Shown here one piece after another: positions 1 through 7,735 of a DNA stretch of 16,983 nt. The notes beneath the pieces were generated by a model. That model was not told where the DNA came from. It saw only the letters and a program-made list of their open reading frames with translations, and did no database searches. The translations under genes were made by a program, and so were the position numbers. The DNA comes from JAWOHX01 sp046484975 (GTDB lineage Bacteria > Bacillota > Clostridia > DUPQ01). How positions within the stretch are numbered: position 1 is the stretch's first letter; every line of letters starts with the position of its first letter. The stretch is from positions 1-16,983 of the forward strand of contig JAWOHX010000099.1 of assembly GCA_046484975.1 (NCBI GenBank), written 5' to 3'.

Positions 1-2358
1 GTCAGAGGCGGCGACCACTTCCACCTGGGTATCGCGGATGGAGGTCGTGATGGCGCCTGCAGTCCCGAACACTGTCGCCCTCAATGTGGCCGTTCCCTTG
101 GTGGTGCCATTGGCGGTGAGGGTGATGCTGGTGGTGGTGTTCACGGTGCTCCCCGAGAGGGTGAACAGGGTGGATCCTCCCATCTGCGCGAACTGGATCC
201 AGTAGCTGGTTCCGGTCAGGCTGAAGGGCTGTCCGTACTGGTCGACAACAGTGAAGTCGGCCAGGGTCATCACCCGGGTGGCCGTCATTTCAAAGGCCTG
301 GGGTATGGTGACCGCAGTGATGGTGGAGGGCTTGGGTGCCTCGTTGACCGTAAGGGTCATGGAATTCATGAAACGTCCCTCATAGTAGTAGGATACCGTG
401 CTGGTGCCCGTGCCCACGGGATAAACGAACAGCACGCCCTTGGTCCCGTCATACTGGAAACTTCCATTGGCAATGACGCCGGGGTTGGTGGATGTCATGC
501 TGAACTTTGAATGGTCATAGTTCCCGATGACTGTCACGGGGTTGCTGTACTGGTCATATGCCAGCATGTTGAATTCCGCTTTTGCTGCGACCGTCATCAT
601 GGTGGATGGCGGGAGCAGGGTGATCATGTTGATCATCGCGGGATCCACAACGGTCACAGTATATGTGGATACCACTGCCTGGGTGGGTACGATCAGGATG
701 ATATTGGCCGTCCCGGCCGTGCCTGTGTTGAAAATCAGCTTGCCTTCGGAGTCGATCATGAATGTGGCGGGATCGATGGTGGCGGTATTCGATGTGCTTG
801 CGCTGATGGTTCCGCCGGGCTGGATGTCCGCATTGGTCAGTACATAGGGATTTCCGTACTGGTCCACTGCATGCAGCTTGATTTTATGTCCTGAGGTATT
901 GGCCTCAATCCTGGTTTTCCCGGCGGCGATTTCCAGCTGACCAAACTGCAGTCCCTTGATCACGGGTTTCGCCAGGACAGGGATCTGTTTCTGCGCGGTC
1001 TTCGCCGTGGTGTTGTGGATGACCATGATCATCAGGTTGTCGCCGCTTCTTACGAGGGTGTCATTGGAAGCGTCCACCGTTACCTCGGTGCCGACGATCT
1101 GGGCGGACAAGGTGGTCCCCCTGGAGATGTTGGTCACATGGATGGTGGTGTTGGATATGATCATGGGTTCGTTGTACTGGTTCAAAAGATTGATTTTCAG
1201 GTTCTGGCCTGTCATCGGGAAAATGTAGTCAGCGCCGATGGCAATCTGTTCCAGTCTCTCTGCCTCGATGACCAGGTTCTTGGAGCTGTCCCCCACGGTG
1301 ACGGTGTAGGTGCCGGGGGTGAAGTTCCAGGTCCTTGAAAGTGTCATGACCCTTCTTGTCGCGTCGAATGCTACCGTCGCGGACTGGGTGACATTCCCTA
1401 TCTTAAGGGATACTGCCGTACCCTGGGGCACAGGCTTGTTGAGGGTCACGGTGATTTCCTTCGTTCCGGAGGGGAATGCGTCCGTAATCATGAGGACGTC
1501 GGGCATGACATTGACCGTGGTGGTGAATGTTCCGTATCCTGCGACGGTTCCCGTCACCGGCTTGATGCCAAGGGTGGAGGTGTTCACTGCCGACCAGGTC
1601 ACGTTGACTTCAACGATGGTGTCGTCGGCCAGTGTGGCGTCGAGTTTCGCAGGCAGGCTCACCGGCTGTCCGATGGTGGCCAGGTATTCCGCTTCATACT
1701 CCACGCTTTTCACCACGTTGAATCCGGCCTGCTGGGCCTTTTCAACGGTGATGACATTTTCCTCGACCAGGAAGGAAATGAGGAGTTGCCCGTCTTTTTT
1801 GGTTGCATTGAGAGCCTCAACCATCCCTGCTGCCAGGTCATTGTTGGTGATGTTTGTCTTTCCCTGGAGCTTTGTCAGCCCTTTTGCCTGGGCGAATGCG
1901 AAAACCTGGTTCCATGTGAAATCCACGTTCTCCACATATCCCAAAGCCACGAGAAGGACTTTATAGAGCTCCTGGGCTGTCATGATCTTGTTGGGTAGGA
2001 ATGTCCCGTCCGGATATCCGCTGAATCCGGCGTTGGGATTGGCTTTCAGGTAGGCCAGCATGGGCTGCCAGAAAAGGGTGGCATCCGATGCATCGGAAAA
2101 CGTGGTTGTTCCTGTGAAGGCATCTGCCAAGATTTCCAGTCCCCTTAATCTTAAGAGAACCCTTGCCCCCTGGGACCTGTTGGTGCTTTTCGCCAGGTAT
2201 TCCGTGGTGACACCTGCTGCGCTGTCTCCCCTAAGGATGTTCAGCGTGGCCGCTTTTTGGGCATCCGTCATGGTCTGCGCCCCGGCCGGTAGGACAACCA
2301 AGGTTGCAAGCATGGCCACAACCAGGATCATCGTCAGAAATTTTTTCATTGATTTCAT
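1..2358 (-). CDS. S-layer-homology surface protein with Ig-like repeats (C-terminal end beyond window)
   Basis: A single open frame of 786 codons runs from an ATG at 2358 to the window edge without a stop, so the C-terminus is missing. AGGAGG (2369-2374) lies 10 bases before the ATG. Residues 1-27 form a signal peptide: lysines, a hydrophobic core and an AGA cleavage site. Residues about 31-200 look like S-layer homology units; the clearest motif is FSGYPDGTFLPN at 112-123, and the others are diverged. Such domains usually bind pyruvylated cell-wall polymer. From about 215 the protein is Thr/Val/Asn-rich and resembles bacterial Ig-like beta domains. The motif [DN]QYxxP recurs at 393, 499, 602 and 706, so modules are about 104 residues long. 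I saw no cysteine, as is common in S-layer proteins. The likely role is a cell-surface or S-layer protein; its ligand is unknown. It has its own promoter and stands apart from nadC. Confidence 0.88.
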   Translation of the reverse strand, partial: MKSMKKFLTMILVVAMLATLVVLPAGAQTMTDAQKAATLNILRGDSAAGVTTEYLAKSTNRSQGARVLLRLRGLEILADAFTGTTTFSDASDATLFWQPMLAYLKANPNAGFSGYPDGTFLPNKIMTAQELYKVLLVALGYVENVDFTWNQVFAFAQAKGLTKLQGKTNITNNDLAAGMVEALNATKKDGQLLISFLVEENVITVEKAQQAGFNVVKSVEYEAEYLATIGQPVSLPAKLDATLADDTIVEVNVTWSAVNTSTLGIKPVTGTVAGYGTFTTTVNVMPDVLMITDAFPSGTKEITVTLNKPVPQGTAVSLKIGNVTQSATVAFDATRRVMTLSRTWNFTPGTYTVTVGDSSKNLVIEAERLEQIAIGADYIFPMTGQNLKINLLNQYNEPMIISNTTIHVTNISRGTTLSAQIVGTEVTVDASNDTLVRSGDNLMIMVIHNTTAKTAQKQIPVLAKPVIKGLQFGQLEIAAGKTRIEANTSGHKIKLHAVDQYGNPYVLTNADIQPGGTISASTSNTATIDPATFMIDSEGKLIFNTGTAGTANIILIVPTQAVVSTYTVTVVDPAMINMITLLPPSTMMTVAAKAEFNMLAYDQYSNPVTVIGNYDHSKFSMTSTNPGVIANGSFQYDGTKGVLFVYPVGTGTSTVSYYYEGRFMNSMTLTVNEAPKPSTITAVTIPQAFEMTATRVMTLADFTVVDQYGQPFSLTGTSYWIQFAQMGGSTLFTLSGSTVNTTTSITLTANGTTKGTATLRATVFGTAGAITTSIRDTQVEVVAASD

Positions 2359-2409
2359 TGAATCTTCGCCTCCTTTTATACTTCTTCATTCGTAAAATAA
2401 GCAAGGCTT

Positions 2410-2438
2410 ATTATATCACCCGATCTTTTAAAACACAA
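2410..2438 (-). promoter_or_regulatory. Extended -10 promoter of the surface-protein gene
   Basis: On the minus strand, a perfect TATAAT (2415 down to 2410) is preceded by TGA, giving an extended -10 (TGnTATAAT). A weak -35, TTGTGT (2438 down to 2433), sits 17 bases upstream. Transcription would start near 2403, giving an untranslated leader of about 45 bases that contains the AGGAGG site. Seen in sequence; activity is inferred. Confidence 0.6.
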
Positions 2439-2521
2439 TAAAACCCATGCATTATTCATACTACTGTAACATTTGACGAAACCGGCAGGAGGAATGTTCC
2501 TTTTCAGACCAAACATTTGTT

Positions 2522-2636
2522 TGTGGATAACGTTGGTTTTTTTGTGGATATCCCTTGAATCTCCTATATATAAAGGCTTTCAGGGTTTCTCTCCTTGATT
2601 TTTCCACAACGTTGTTGCGTTTTTGTGGATATCCCT
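2522..2636. repeat. Duplicated DnaA-box module with an exact 17-nt direct repeat
   Basis: The 17-mer TTTTTGTGGATATCCCT occurs at 2539-2555 and again at 2620-2636, 81 bp apart. Upstream of each copy lies AACGTTG (2529-2535 and 2608-2614), and directly before that another DnaA-like box (2522-2530 and 2600-2608). Each unit therefore reads box, AACGTTG, T-rich spacer, box. The first box is inverted between the two units. The repeat contains the palindrome GGATATCC. Confidence 0.75.
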
Positions 2637-2748
2637 GAAAACCCGGAAACCCTTATGGATAAAGCTTTTTTCAACAATTGACTATTTTTGTTTTTTATTT
2701 TTCCAGAGAAACAGCGGTTTGTTCCAGGCAGTTCAGCGGTTATCCACA
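2522..2748. promoter_or_regulatory. Cluster of six DnaA-box-like sites
   Basis: The 415-bp gap between nadC and the surface-protein gene holds two perfect matches to the bacterial DnaA box TTATCCACA: 2522-2530 (minus) and 2740-2748 (plus). Four further sites differ by one base: 2543-2551 (minus, ATATCCACA), 2600-2608 (plus, TTTTCCACA), 2624-2632 (minus, ATATCCACA) and 2654-2662 (minus, TTATCCATA). AT-rich tracts lie between and beside them, for example around 2562-2575 and 2678-2702. Clusters like this bind the initiator DnaA at origins, at DnaA-titrating or reactivating sites, or at DnaA-controlled promoters. No dnaA, dnaN or rpmH is in the window, so which role applies is open. The remainder of the gap holds the surface-gene promoter; no gene is seen in it. 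Confidence 0.6.
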
Positions 2749-2773
2749 GGTATTGTGCAAAAACCGTGCCTCC

Positions 2774-3610
2774 CTACAGGAATTTCAGGCTGATGTCCAT
2801 CCCGGAGACACTGTGCGTCAGGCCCCCGCAGGAGATGATATCCACGCCTTCCAGCGCTTTTTCCCGGATGTTGGATGCGTCAATGTTCCCGGAGACCTCC
2901 ACCTGTGCCTGACCGTTGATGAGGGCAACGGCCTCACGGATCATGGGGATGTCCATGTTGTCCAGCATGATGATGTCCGCCTTTTCCCCCAATGCTTCCC
3001 GTACCTGGTCCAGGGTCTCGGTCTCCACTTCGATCTTCATGGTGTGGGGGATGCTCTCCCTTGTTTTCCGGATGGCCTGGCTAATGCCGCCGGCAGCCCG
3101 GATGTGGTTGTCCTTGAGCATGACCCCGTCGGACAGGGAGAACCGGTGGTTGGAACCGCCCCCCGCCTTCACGGCATATTTGTCCAGCGTCCGCAGGCCG
3201 GGAAGGGTTTTCCGGGTGTCTGATACCTTGACTTTCCTCTCCGCCACCATTCCGCAGAGCAGACTGGTGTAGGTGCTGATTCCCGACATTCTCTGCAGGA
3301 AATTCAAAGCTGTCCTTTCCCCTTTCAGGATGGAGGCGGTCCTGCCGGCGATATTGGCGATCACCCGGCCTTTTTCCACTTTTTCCCCTTCTTTTGCAAG
3401 GGGCTCGAAAACTATCTCATTGTCAATGAGTTCGAAAACCCTCCCGGCGACGAACAGGCCGGAGACCACCCCGTCCTGCTTGGCCACCAGCCGGGCTGTC
3501 CCGGTCTCCTCCCCGGTGAAAAGGGCATCCGTGGTGATGTCCCCGAAAGGCATGTCCTCCCGCAGGGCATTCATGATCACAGGGTCAATCATCAAATTCA
3601 AATTCATCAT
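2774..3610 (-). CDS. nadC: Nicotinate-nucleotide pyrophosphorylase (quinolinate phosphoribosyltransferase)
   Basis: This enzyme joins quinolinate to PRPP and releases CO2 to make nicotinate mononucleotide, the entry point to NAD. The 278-residue product has the normal family length. Visible hallmarks are the DTRKTLPGLR segment followed by DKYAVKAGGGSNHR (PRPP and quinolinate contacts), LSDGVMLKDNHI, the EVETE strand, IMLDNM, EVSGNI, and the closing DIISCGGLTHS phosphate loop. The ATG at 3610 is chosen because AGAAGGG precedes it at a suitable distance; ATGs two and seven codons in are weaker choices. The start lies inside the last codons of nadB (26-bp overlap), which suggests translational coupling. 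No obvious hairpin terminator follows; the next 415 bp contain the DnaA-box cluster. Confidence 0.96.
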   Translation of the reverse strand: MMNLNLMIDPVIMNALREDMPFGDITTDALFTGEETGTARLVAKQDGVVSGLFVAGRVFELIDNEIVFEPLAKEGEKVEKGRVIANIAGRTASILKGERTALNFLQRMSGISTYTSLLCGMVAERKVKVSDTRKTLPGLRTLDKYAVKAGGGSNHRFSLSDGVMLKDNHIRAAGGISQAIRKTRESIPHTMKIEVETETLDQVREALGEKADIIMLDNMDIPMIREAVALINGQAQVEVSGNIDASNIREKALEGVDIISCGGLTHSVSGMDISLKFL

Positions 3611-5198
3611 CGCTGATTTCCCTTCTTTTATTCATCGTGTTCCTTTGCCATTTCTCGTCCGTATCGGGGAAATCCGTACGGTAATGGGCCCCCCGGCTTT
3701 CCTCCCTTTTGATGGCGGATACAATCACGGTCTTTGCCACGGTAGCCATGTTCAGCACCTGCATCTGCGCCATGGAGGAGCATCTGAAAGCCTTGAATTC
3801 CCCAAGGATGGCATCGATGCCCGTTTCAGCCTCCTCCAGGCTCTCCCGGCTGCGGATGATCCCGACGTTCCTGTTCATGGTTTTCTTGATTTCCTTCTCA
3901 ATCTCAATGACAGGCTTGGAAAGGTTTTCCCGGCTTTTCTCCTTTTTCATGGCAGGCAGCTTCCCGATGGTCTTATACGTTCGGTTTCCGTTGATGTCCT
4001 CGGCGATCCTCCTGCCGAACACCAGCCCTTCCAGCAGGGAGTTGCTGGCCAGCCTGTTGGCTCCGTGGATGTTGGTTCCGGCCACTTCCCCGCAGGCATA
4101 GAAGTCGGTGATTTCCGTCCTTCCGTTGATGTCGGTGATGATACCCCCCATGCAATAATGCTCCGCCGGTGCCACCGGAATCTGGTCTTTGGAAATGTCG
4201 ATGCCATAGTTGAGGCAGGTGGCGAAAATCTTCGGGAACCGGTTCATTAGGTATTCCCTGTCCCGGAAGGTGATGTCCAGGTATACGCAGTCCGCGTCAG
4301 TCTTTCCCATCTCGGAGAAAATAGCCCGGGCGACGATGTCCCGGGGGGCCAGCTCCCCTTGCTCATGGTATCCGGACATGAATTGCTTTCCATGCTTGTT
4401 CCGAAGCACCGCACCCTCCCCCCTCACCGCCTCGGAGATGAGGAAGGTCTTGTCGTTGGCATGGTGCAGGACGGTGGGATGGAACTGGACGAACTCCATG
4501 TCGGTGAGGGTGCACCCCGCCCGATACGCCATGGCCATTCCATCCCCGGTGGCCACGATGGGATTGGTGGTGTTCTCATACAGCTGTCCAAATCCTCCCG
4601 AGGCGCATACCAGCCATTTGCACCGGTATATATATGTCCTGCCTGTCTTCTGGTCCAGGACCAGCAGTCCTCTTATCTCTTTGCCGGAGGTCAGGATGTC
4701 AATGGCGAAAATCTTTTCCTTGAAGATGATGTTGGGCCGTTGTTCCGCGCTGTAGATGAGCTTGTCGCAGACCTCCTTGCCGGTGAAATCCCCTGCATGG
4801 ATGATCCGCCTCTGGCTGTGGGCGGCTTCCCTGGTCAGGGAAAGGTTGCCCATGTGCATGTCGAAATTCACGCCCAGATCACACAGGTGCATGATGTTCT
4901 CCCTGGCTTCGTTCACCAGAATCCATACCCTGTCCTCACTGCAAAGGCCTGCACCCGCCTGCATGGTGTCCTCCAGATGGAACCGGGGGGAGTCCTCCTC
5001 CCCCAAAGAAACAGCAATCCCTCCCTGGGCAAGGGCGGAATTGCTGATGTTGATCTCCTCTTTTGCTATGACGGTCACTTCAATATCCGGTTGAATGCAG
5101 AGGGCGGTGTATACCCCGGCGATTCCACTTCCCATGACCAGCACATCCGTATCGATGATCTCCGACCTGGATTCCATGTCGGATATGTATCTTTTCAA
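3585..5198 (-). CDS. nadB: L-aspartate oxidase
   Basis: This cytoplasmic flavoprotein oxidises L-aspartate to iminoaspartate, which NadA condenses into quinolinate; in anaerobes fumarate is the usual electron acceptor. The 537 residues show the FAD-binding GSGIAG (23-28), SNSALAQGG (52-60), TREAAHSQRR (122-131), a QFHPTVL segment with His240, Arg286 in APRD, His347 in EHYCMGG, and the terminal FAD segment GANRLASNSLLEG (379-391). These His and Arg residues match the active-site set known for the family. The start is TTG at 5198, overlapping the gyrA stop as TTGA, with AGAGG 10 bases upstream. An ATG seven codons in has no comparable site. Read with gyrA upstream and nadC downstream. The last eight residues are acidic and phenylalanine-rich. 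nadA is not in the window. Confidence 0.96.
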   Translation of the reverse strand: MKRYISDMESRSEIIDTDVLVMGSGIAGVYTALCIQPDIEVTVIAKEEINISNSALAQGGIAVSLGEEDSPRFHLEDTMQAGAGLCSEDRVWILVNEARENIMHLCDLGVNFDMHMGNLSLTREAAHSQRRIIHAGDFTGKEVCDKLIYSAEQRPNIIFKEKIFAIDILTSGKEIRGLLVLDQKTGRTYIYRCKWLVCASGGFGQLYENTTNPIVATGDGMAMAYRAGCTLTDMEFVQFHPTVLHHANDKTFLISEAVRGEGAVLRNKHGKQFMSGYHEQGELAPRDIVARAIFSEMGKTDADCVYLDITFRDREYLMNRFPKIFATCLNYGIDISKDQIPVAPAEHYCMGGIITDINGRTEITDFYACGEVAGTNIHGANRLASNSLLEGLVFGRRIAEDINGNRTYKTIGKLPAMKKEKSRENLSKPVIEIEKEIKKTMNRNVGIIRSRESLEEAETGIDAILGEFKAFRCSSMAQMQVLNMATVAKTVIVSAIKREESRGAHYRTDFPDTDEKWQRNTMNKRREISDDEFEFDD

Positions 5199-7666
5199 AT
5201 CGTGCCATCCTCTTTCAGAATTTTGGCAAGGCCCACCACCTGGTGTTCCTCATTGGTCCGCATCAGCTTGACCCCCTGGGTCGCCCTCCCGAGAAGGCTG
5301 ATCTCGTTGGCTGCCATCCGGATGATGACCCCTTCCGAGGAGATGAGCATGATGTCGTCTTCTTCCTCCACGATCTTGGCTCCCACCACATTCCCCGTCT
5401 TGTCCGTGACCCGGTAGGTCAGGATGCCTTTCCCCCCTCTTTTCTGGAGGGTGTACTCGTCCACATCCGTCCGTTTACCGAAACCATTCCTGGTGGCGGT
5501 GAGCAGGGTCTGGTCATCCTCCACCACCACCATGGATACCACATGGTCTTCGCCATTGGCCTTGATGCCGGTGACCCCCTGGGCGGACCGGCCCATGGGC
5601 CGGACATCCTTCTCACAGAACTTGATGGACATCCCCTTGCAGGTGACCAGCATGATTTTCTGGGTCCCGTCGGTGAGATGGACCTTGATGAGCTCGTCTT
5701 CCTCCCTCAGGGATACGGCGATGATGCCGTTCTTGCGGATGTTGGTGTATTCCATCAGGGGTGTCTTCTTGACGAATCCCTGCTTGGTGGCCATGAAGAT
5801 GTTCCCTCCCTCGGAGAAATCCGACAAGGGAATCACCGCACTGACCTTCTCATTGCTCTCGAGGGGCAGCAGGTTGACGATGGCCGTGCCTTTGGCCGTC
5901 CTTCCGGCCTCCGGAATCTGATAGCCCTTCAATTTGTAGACTTTCCCCTTGTTGGTGAAAAACAGCAGGTGGGCATGGGTGGAGGTGGTGAACAGGTTCA
6001 CCACGAAATCCTCTTCACGGGTGCTCAATCCCGTGATGCCCCGGCCTCCCCGGCGCTGTGTCCTGTAGGTGTCCACCGGCAGCCTTTTGACATATCCGAA
6101 ATGGGTCAGGGTGATGACAACAGTCTCTTCCTCAATCAGGTCCTCGTCCTCGAAATCGCTTTCGTCAGGATCAATCCTTGTTCTTCTCTCGTCCCCGTAT
6201 TTTTTCCGGATCTGTCCCAGTTCCTCCCGGATGACCGCATGGACCCTAGTGATATCGGTGAGCAGGGTGGAATAGTATTCAATCCTGTTCTTGAGTTCGT
6301 CATACTCGCTTTGCAGCTTCAGGATCTCCAGGCCTGTCAGCCTTCCAAGTCTCATGTCCACGATGGCCTGTGCCTGCCTGTCAGTGAACCCGAACCTGTC
6401 CATCAGGTTTTGTTTTGCCTCCGGTTCGTTGTCAGATTTCCGGATGGTGTCGATAATGGCATCCAGGATGTCCACCGCCTTGATGAGGCCTTCCAGAATA
6501 TGTGCCCTGGCCATTGCCTTGTCCAGGTCGAATTTGGTGCGTCTCCTGATGACATCCTCCTGGTGGGCAATGTAGTGCTCGATGGCCAGCTTCAGGTTCA
6601 TGATCCTGGGCTCGTAACCGCACCCCTCCTTGACGGGCACCAGGGCCAGCATGTTCACGTTGAAGGCATCCTGGAGCTGGGTATGGCGATAGAGCTTGTT
6701 CAGGCAGACGTTGACGTTGGCTTCCCTTTTCAAGGTGATGACGATGCGGACGGGATCGTTCCTGTCCGATTCGTCATTGATCTCGGAAATGCCCTCAATC
6801 TTCTTTTCCTTGACCAATTCGGCGATTTTCTCGATGAGCCTGGATTTATTCACCTGGTAAGGCAGGTCCTTGACAATGATTCGCTGCCGGTTGTTGGCAA
6901 TCTCCTCAATCTCCGTCTTGGCCCGGACCACGATCCGGCCTCTCCCCGTCTTGTATGCCTGGCGGATCCCGCTTTTCCCGATGATGGTGCCGTAGGTGGG
7001 GAAATCCGGGCCCTTGATGATATCGTTGAGTTCCTCGATGGTGACCTCGGGCCTGTCGATGACTTCAAAGATGCCGTCGATGACCTCGTTCAGGTTATGG
7101 GGGGGGATGTTGGTGGCCATTCCCACAGCAATGCCCGCTGAGCCGTTCACCAGGAGATTGGGGAAACGGGAGGGCAGAACCACCGGCTCCATCTCATGGT
7201 CATCGAAATTGGGTTTGAAGTCCACGGTGTCCTTGTTGATGTCCATCAGCATCTCGGTGGCGATCTTTGTCAGCCTGGCTTCGGTATAACGCATGGCCGC
7301 AGGAGAATCCCCGTCCCTGGAGCCGAAGTTCCCGTGGCCGTCCACCAGCGTGTAGCGCAGGGAAAATTCCTGGGCCATCCGGACAAGGCTGTCATAGACG
7401 GCCACATCCCCGTGGGGATGGAATTTCGCCAGGACCTCCCCCACGGTGGAAGCACATTTCCGGTGGCTTTTATCCGGAGTGAACCCCAGGAGGGACATGG
7501 CGTAGAGAATCCTGCGGTGCACCGGCTTGAGCCCGTCCCGGACATCGGGCAGCGCCCGGTCGGCGATGACGCTCATGGCGTACTCAATGAAGGATTTCTT
7601 CATTTCATCTTCTATGTCAATCGGTATGACCCTGTTGAAGGGCATGGTCTGTTCGTTGTCAGTCAT
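5195..7666 (-). CDS. gyrA: DNA gyrase subunit A
   Basis: This is the DNA-cleaving subunit of gyrase, which adds negative supercoils as an A2B2 complex with GyrB. The product is 823 residues, a normal GyrA length. The breakage-reunion domain carries the catalytic Tyr127 in AAMRYTEARL and the HPHGD loop. The C-terminal beta-pinwheel carries the GyrA box QRRGGRG, which marks gyrase rather than topoisomerase IV, and a second related motif QKRGGKG. At the position matching E. coli Ser83 this protein has Val88 (codon GTG, 7405-7403); the Asp87 equivalent (Asp92) is kept. The ATG at 7666 has GGAG upstream. It lies 53 bp after rnfB and overlaps nadB. gyrB, its usual neighbour, is absent here. Confidence 0.98.
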   Translation of the reverse strand: MTDNEQTMPFNRVIPIDIEDEMKKSFIEYAMSVIADRALPDVRDGLKPVHRRILYAMSLLGFTPDKSHRKCASTVGEVLAKFHPHGDVAVYDSLVRMAQEFSLRYTLVDGHGNFGSRDGDSPAAMRYTEARLTKIATEMLMDINKDTVDFKPNFDDHEMEPVVLPSRFPNLLVNGSAGIAVGMATNIPPHNLNEVIDGIFEVIDRPEVTIEELNDIIKGPDFPTYGTIIGKSGIRQAYKTGRGRIVVRAKTEIEEIANNRQRIIVKDLPYQVNKSRLIEKIAELVKEKKIEGISEINDESDRNDPVRIVITLKREANVNVCLNKLYRHTQLQDAFNVNMLALVPVKEGCGYEPRIMNLKLAIEHYIAHQEDVIRRRTKFDLDKAMARAHILEGLIKAVDILDAIIDTIRKSDNEPEAKQNLMDRFGFTDRQAQAIVDMRLGRLTGLEILKLQSEYDELKNRIEYYSTLLTDITRVHAVIREELGQIRKKYGDERRTRIDPDESDFEDEDLIEEETVVITLTHFGYVKRLPVDTYRTQRRGGRGITGLSTREEDFVVNLFTTSTHAHLLFFTNKGKVYKLKGYQIPEAGRTAKGTAIVNLLPLESNEKVSAVIPLSDFSEGGNIFMATKQGFVKKTPLMEYTNIRKNGIIAVSLREEDELIKVHLTDGTQKIMLVTCKGMSIKFCEKDVRPMGRSAQGVTGIKANGEDHVVSMVVVEDDQTLLTATRNGFGKRTDVDEYTLQKRGGKGILTYRVTDKTGNVVGAKIVEEEDDIMLISSEGVIIRMAANEISLLGRATQGVKLMRTNEEHQVVGLAKILKEDGTI

Positions 7667-7708
7667 CGGTCTTCTCCAGTTTGCTGCAAAATGTTTGGTT
7701 CCATATAT

Positions 7709-7735
7709 ATTATATTATATCATGTAAGTTGTCCA
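7709..7735 (-). promoter_or_regulatory. Possible gyrA promoter in the rnfB-gyrA gap
   Basis: The 53-bp gap is very AT-rich and contains two overlapping TATAAT hexamers on the minus strand (7719-7714 and 7714-7709). The best -35 candidate, TGGACA (7735-7730), is 15 bases from the second hexamer, shorter than ideal, and lies inside the end of rnfB. A promoter here would let gyrA-nadB-nadC be expressed separately from rnf. No terminator is visible after rnfB, so read-through is also possible. Confidence 0.35.

Noticed and set aside
511..1966. Several plus-strand frames of 90 to 218 codons across the surface-protein region
   Set aside because: The minus strand is continuously open for 786 codons with signal peptide, S-layer motif and periodic repeats; the plus-strand frames are by-products.
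2396..2412. Small inverted repeat AATAAGC / GCTTATT before the surface-protein gene
   Set aside because: It overlaps the predicted -10 element and start point, so it would be only partly transcribed; it has seven AT-rich pairs and is likely incidental.
2381..2773. Chromosomal origin oriC as the firm call for the DnaA-box cluster
   Set aside because: No dnaA, dnaN or rpmH is present and the genes to the right are transcribed toward the site. The cluster is reported, but not as a proven origin.
4359..5417. A 352-codon plus-strand frame opposite nadB and the end of gyrA
   Set aside because: It crosses a real gene junction in antisense, and its protein has no recognisable motif.
5243..7141. A 632-codon open frame on the plus strand opposite gyrA
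   Set aside because: It lies wholly antisense to an unmistakable gyrA, has no ribosome binding site, and its Asp/His/Gly/Leu-rich composition is what the complement of a GC-biased gene gives.
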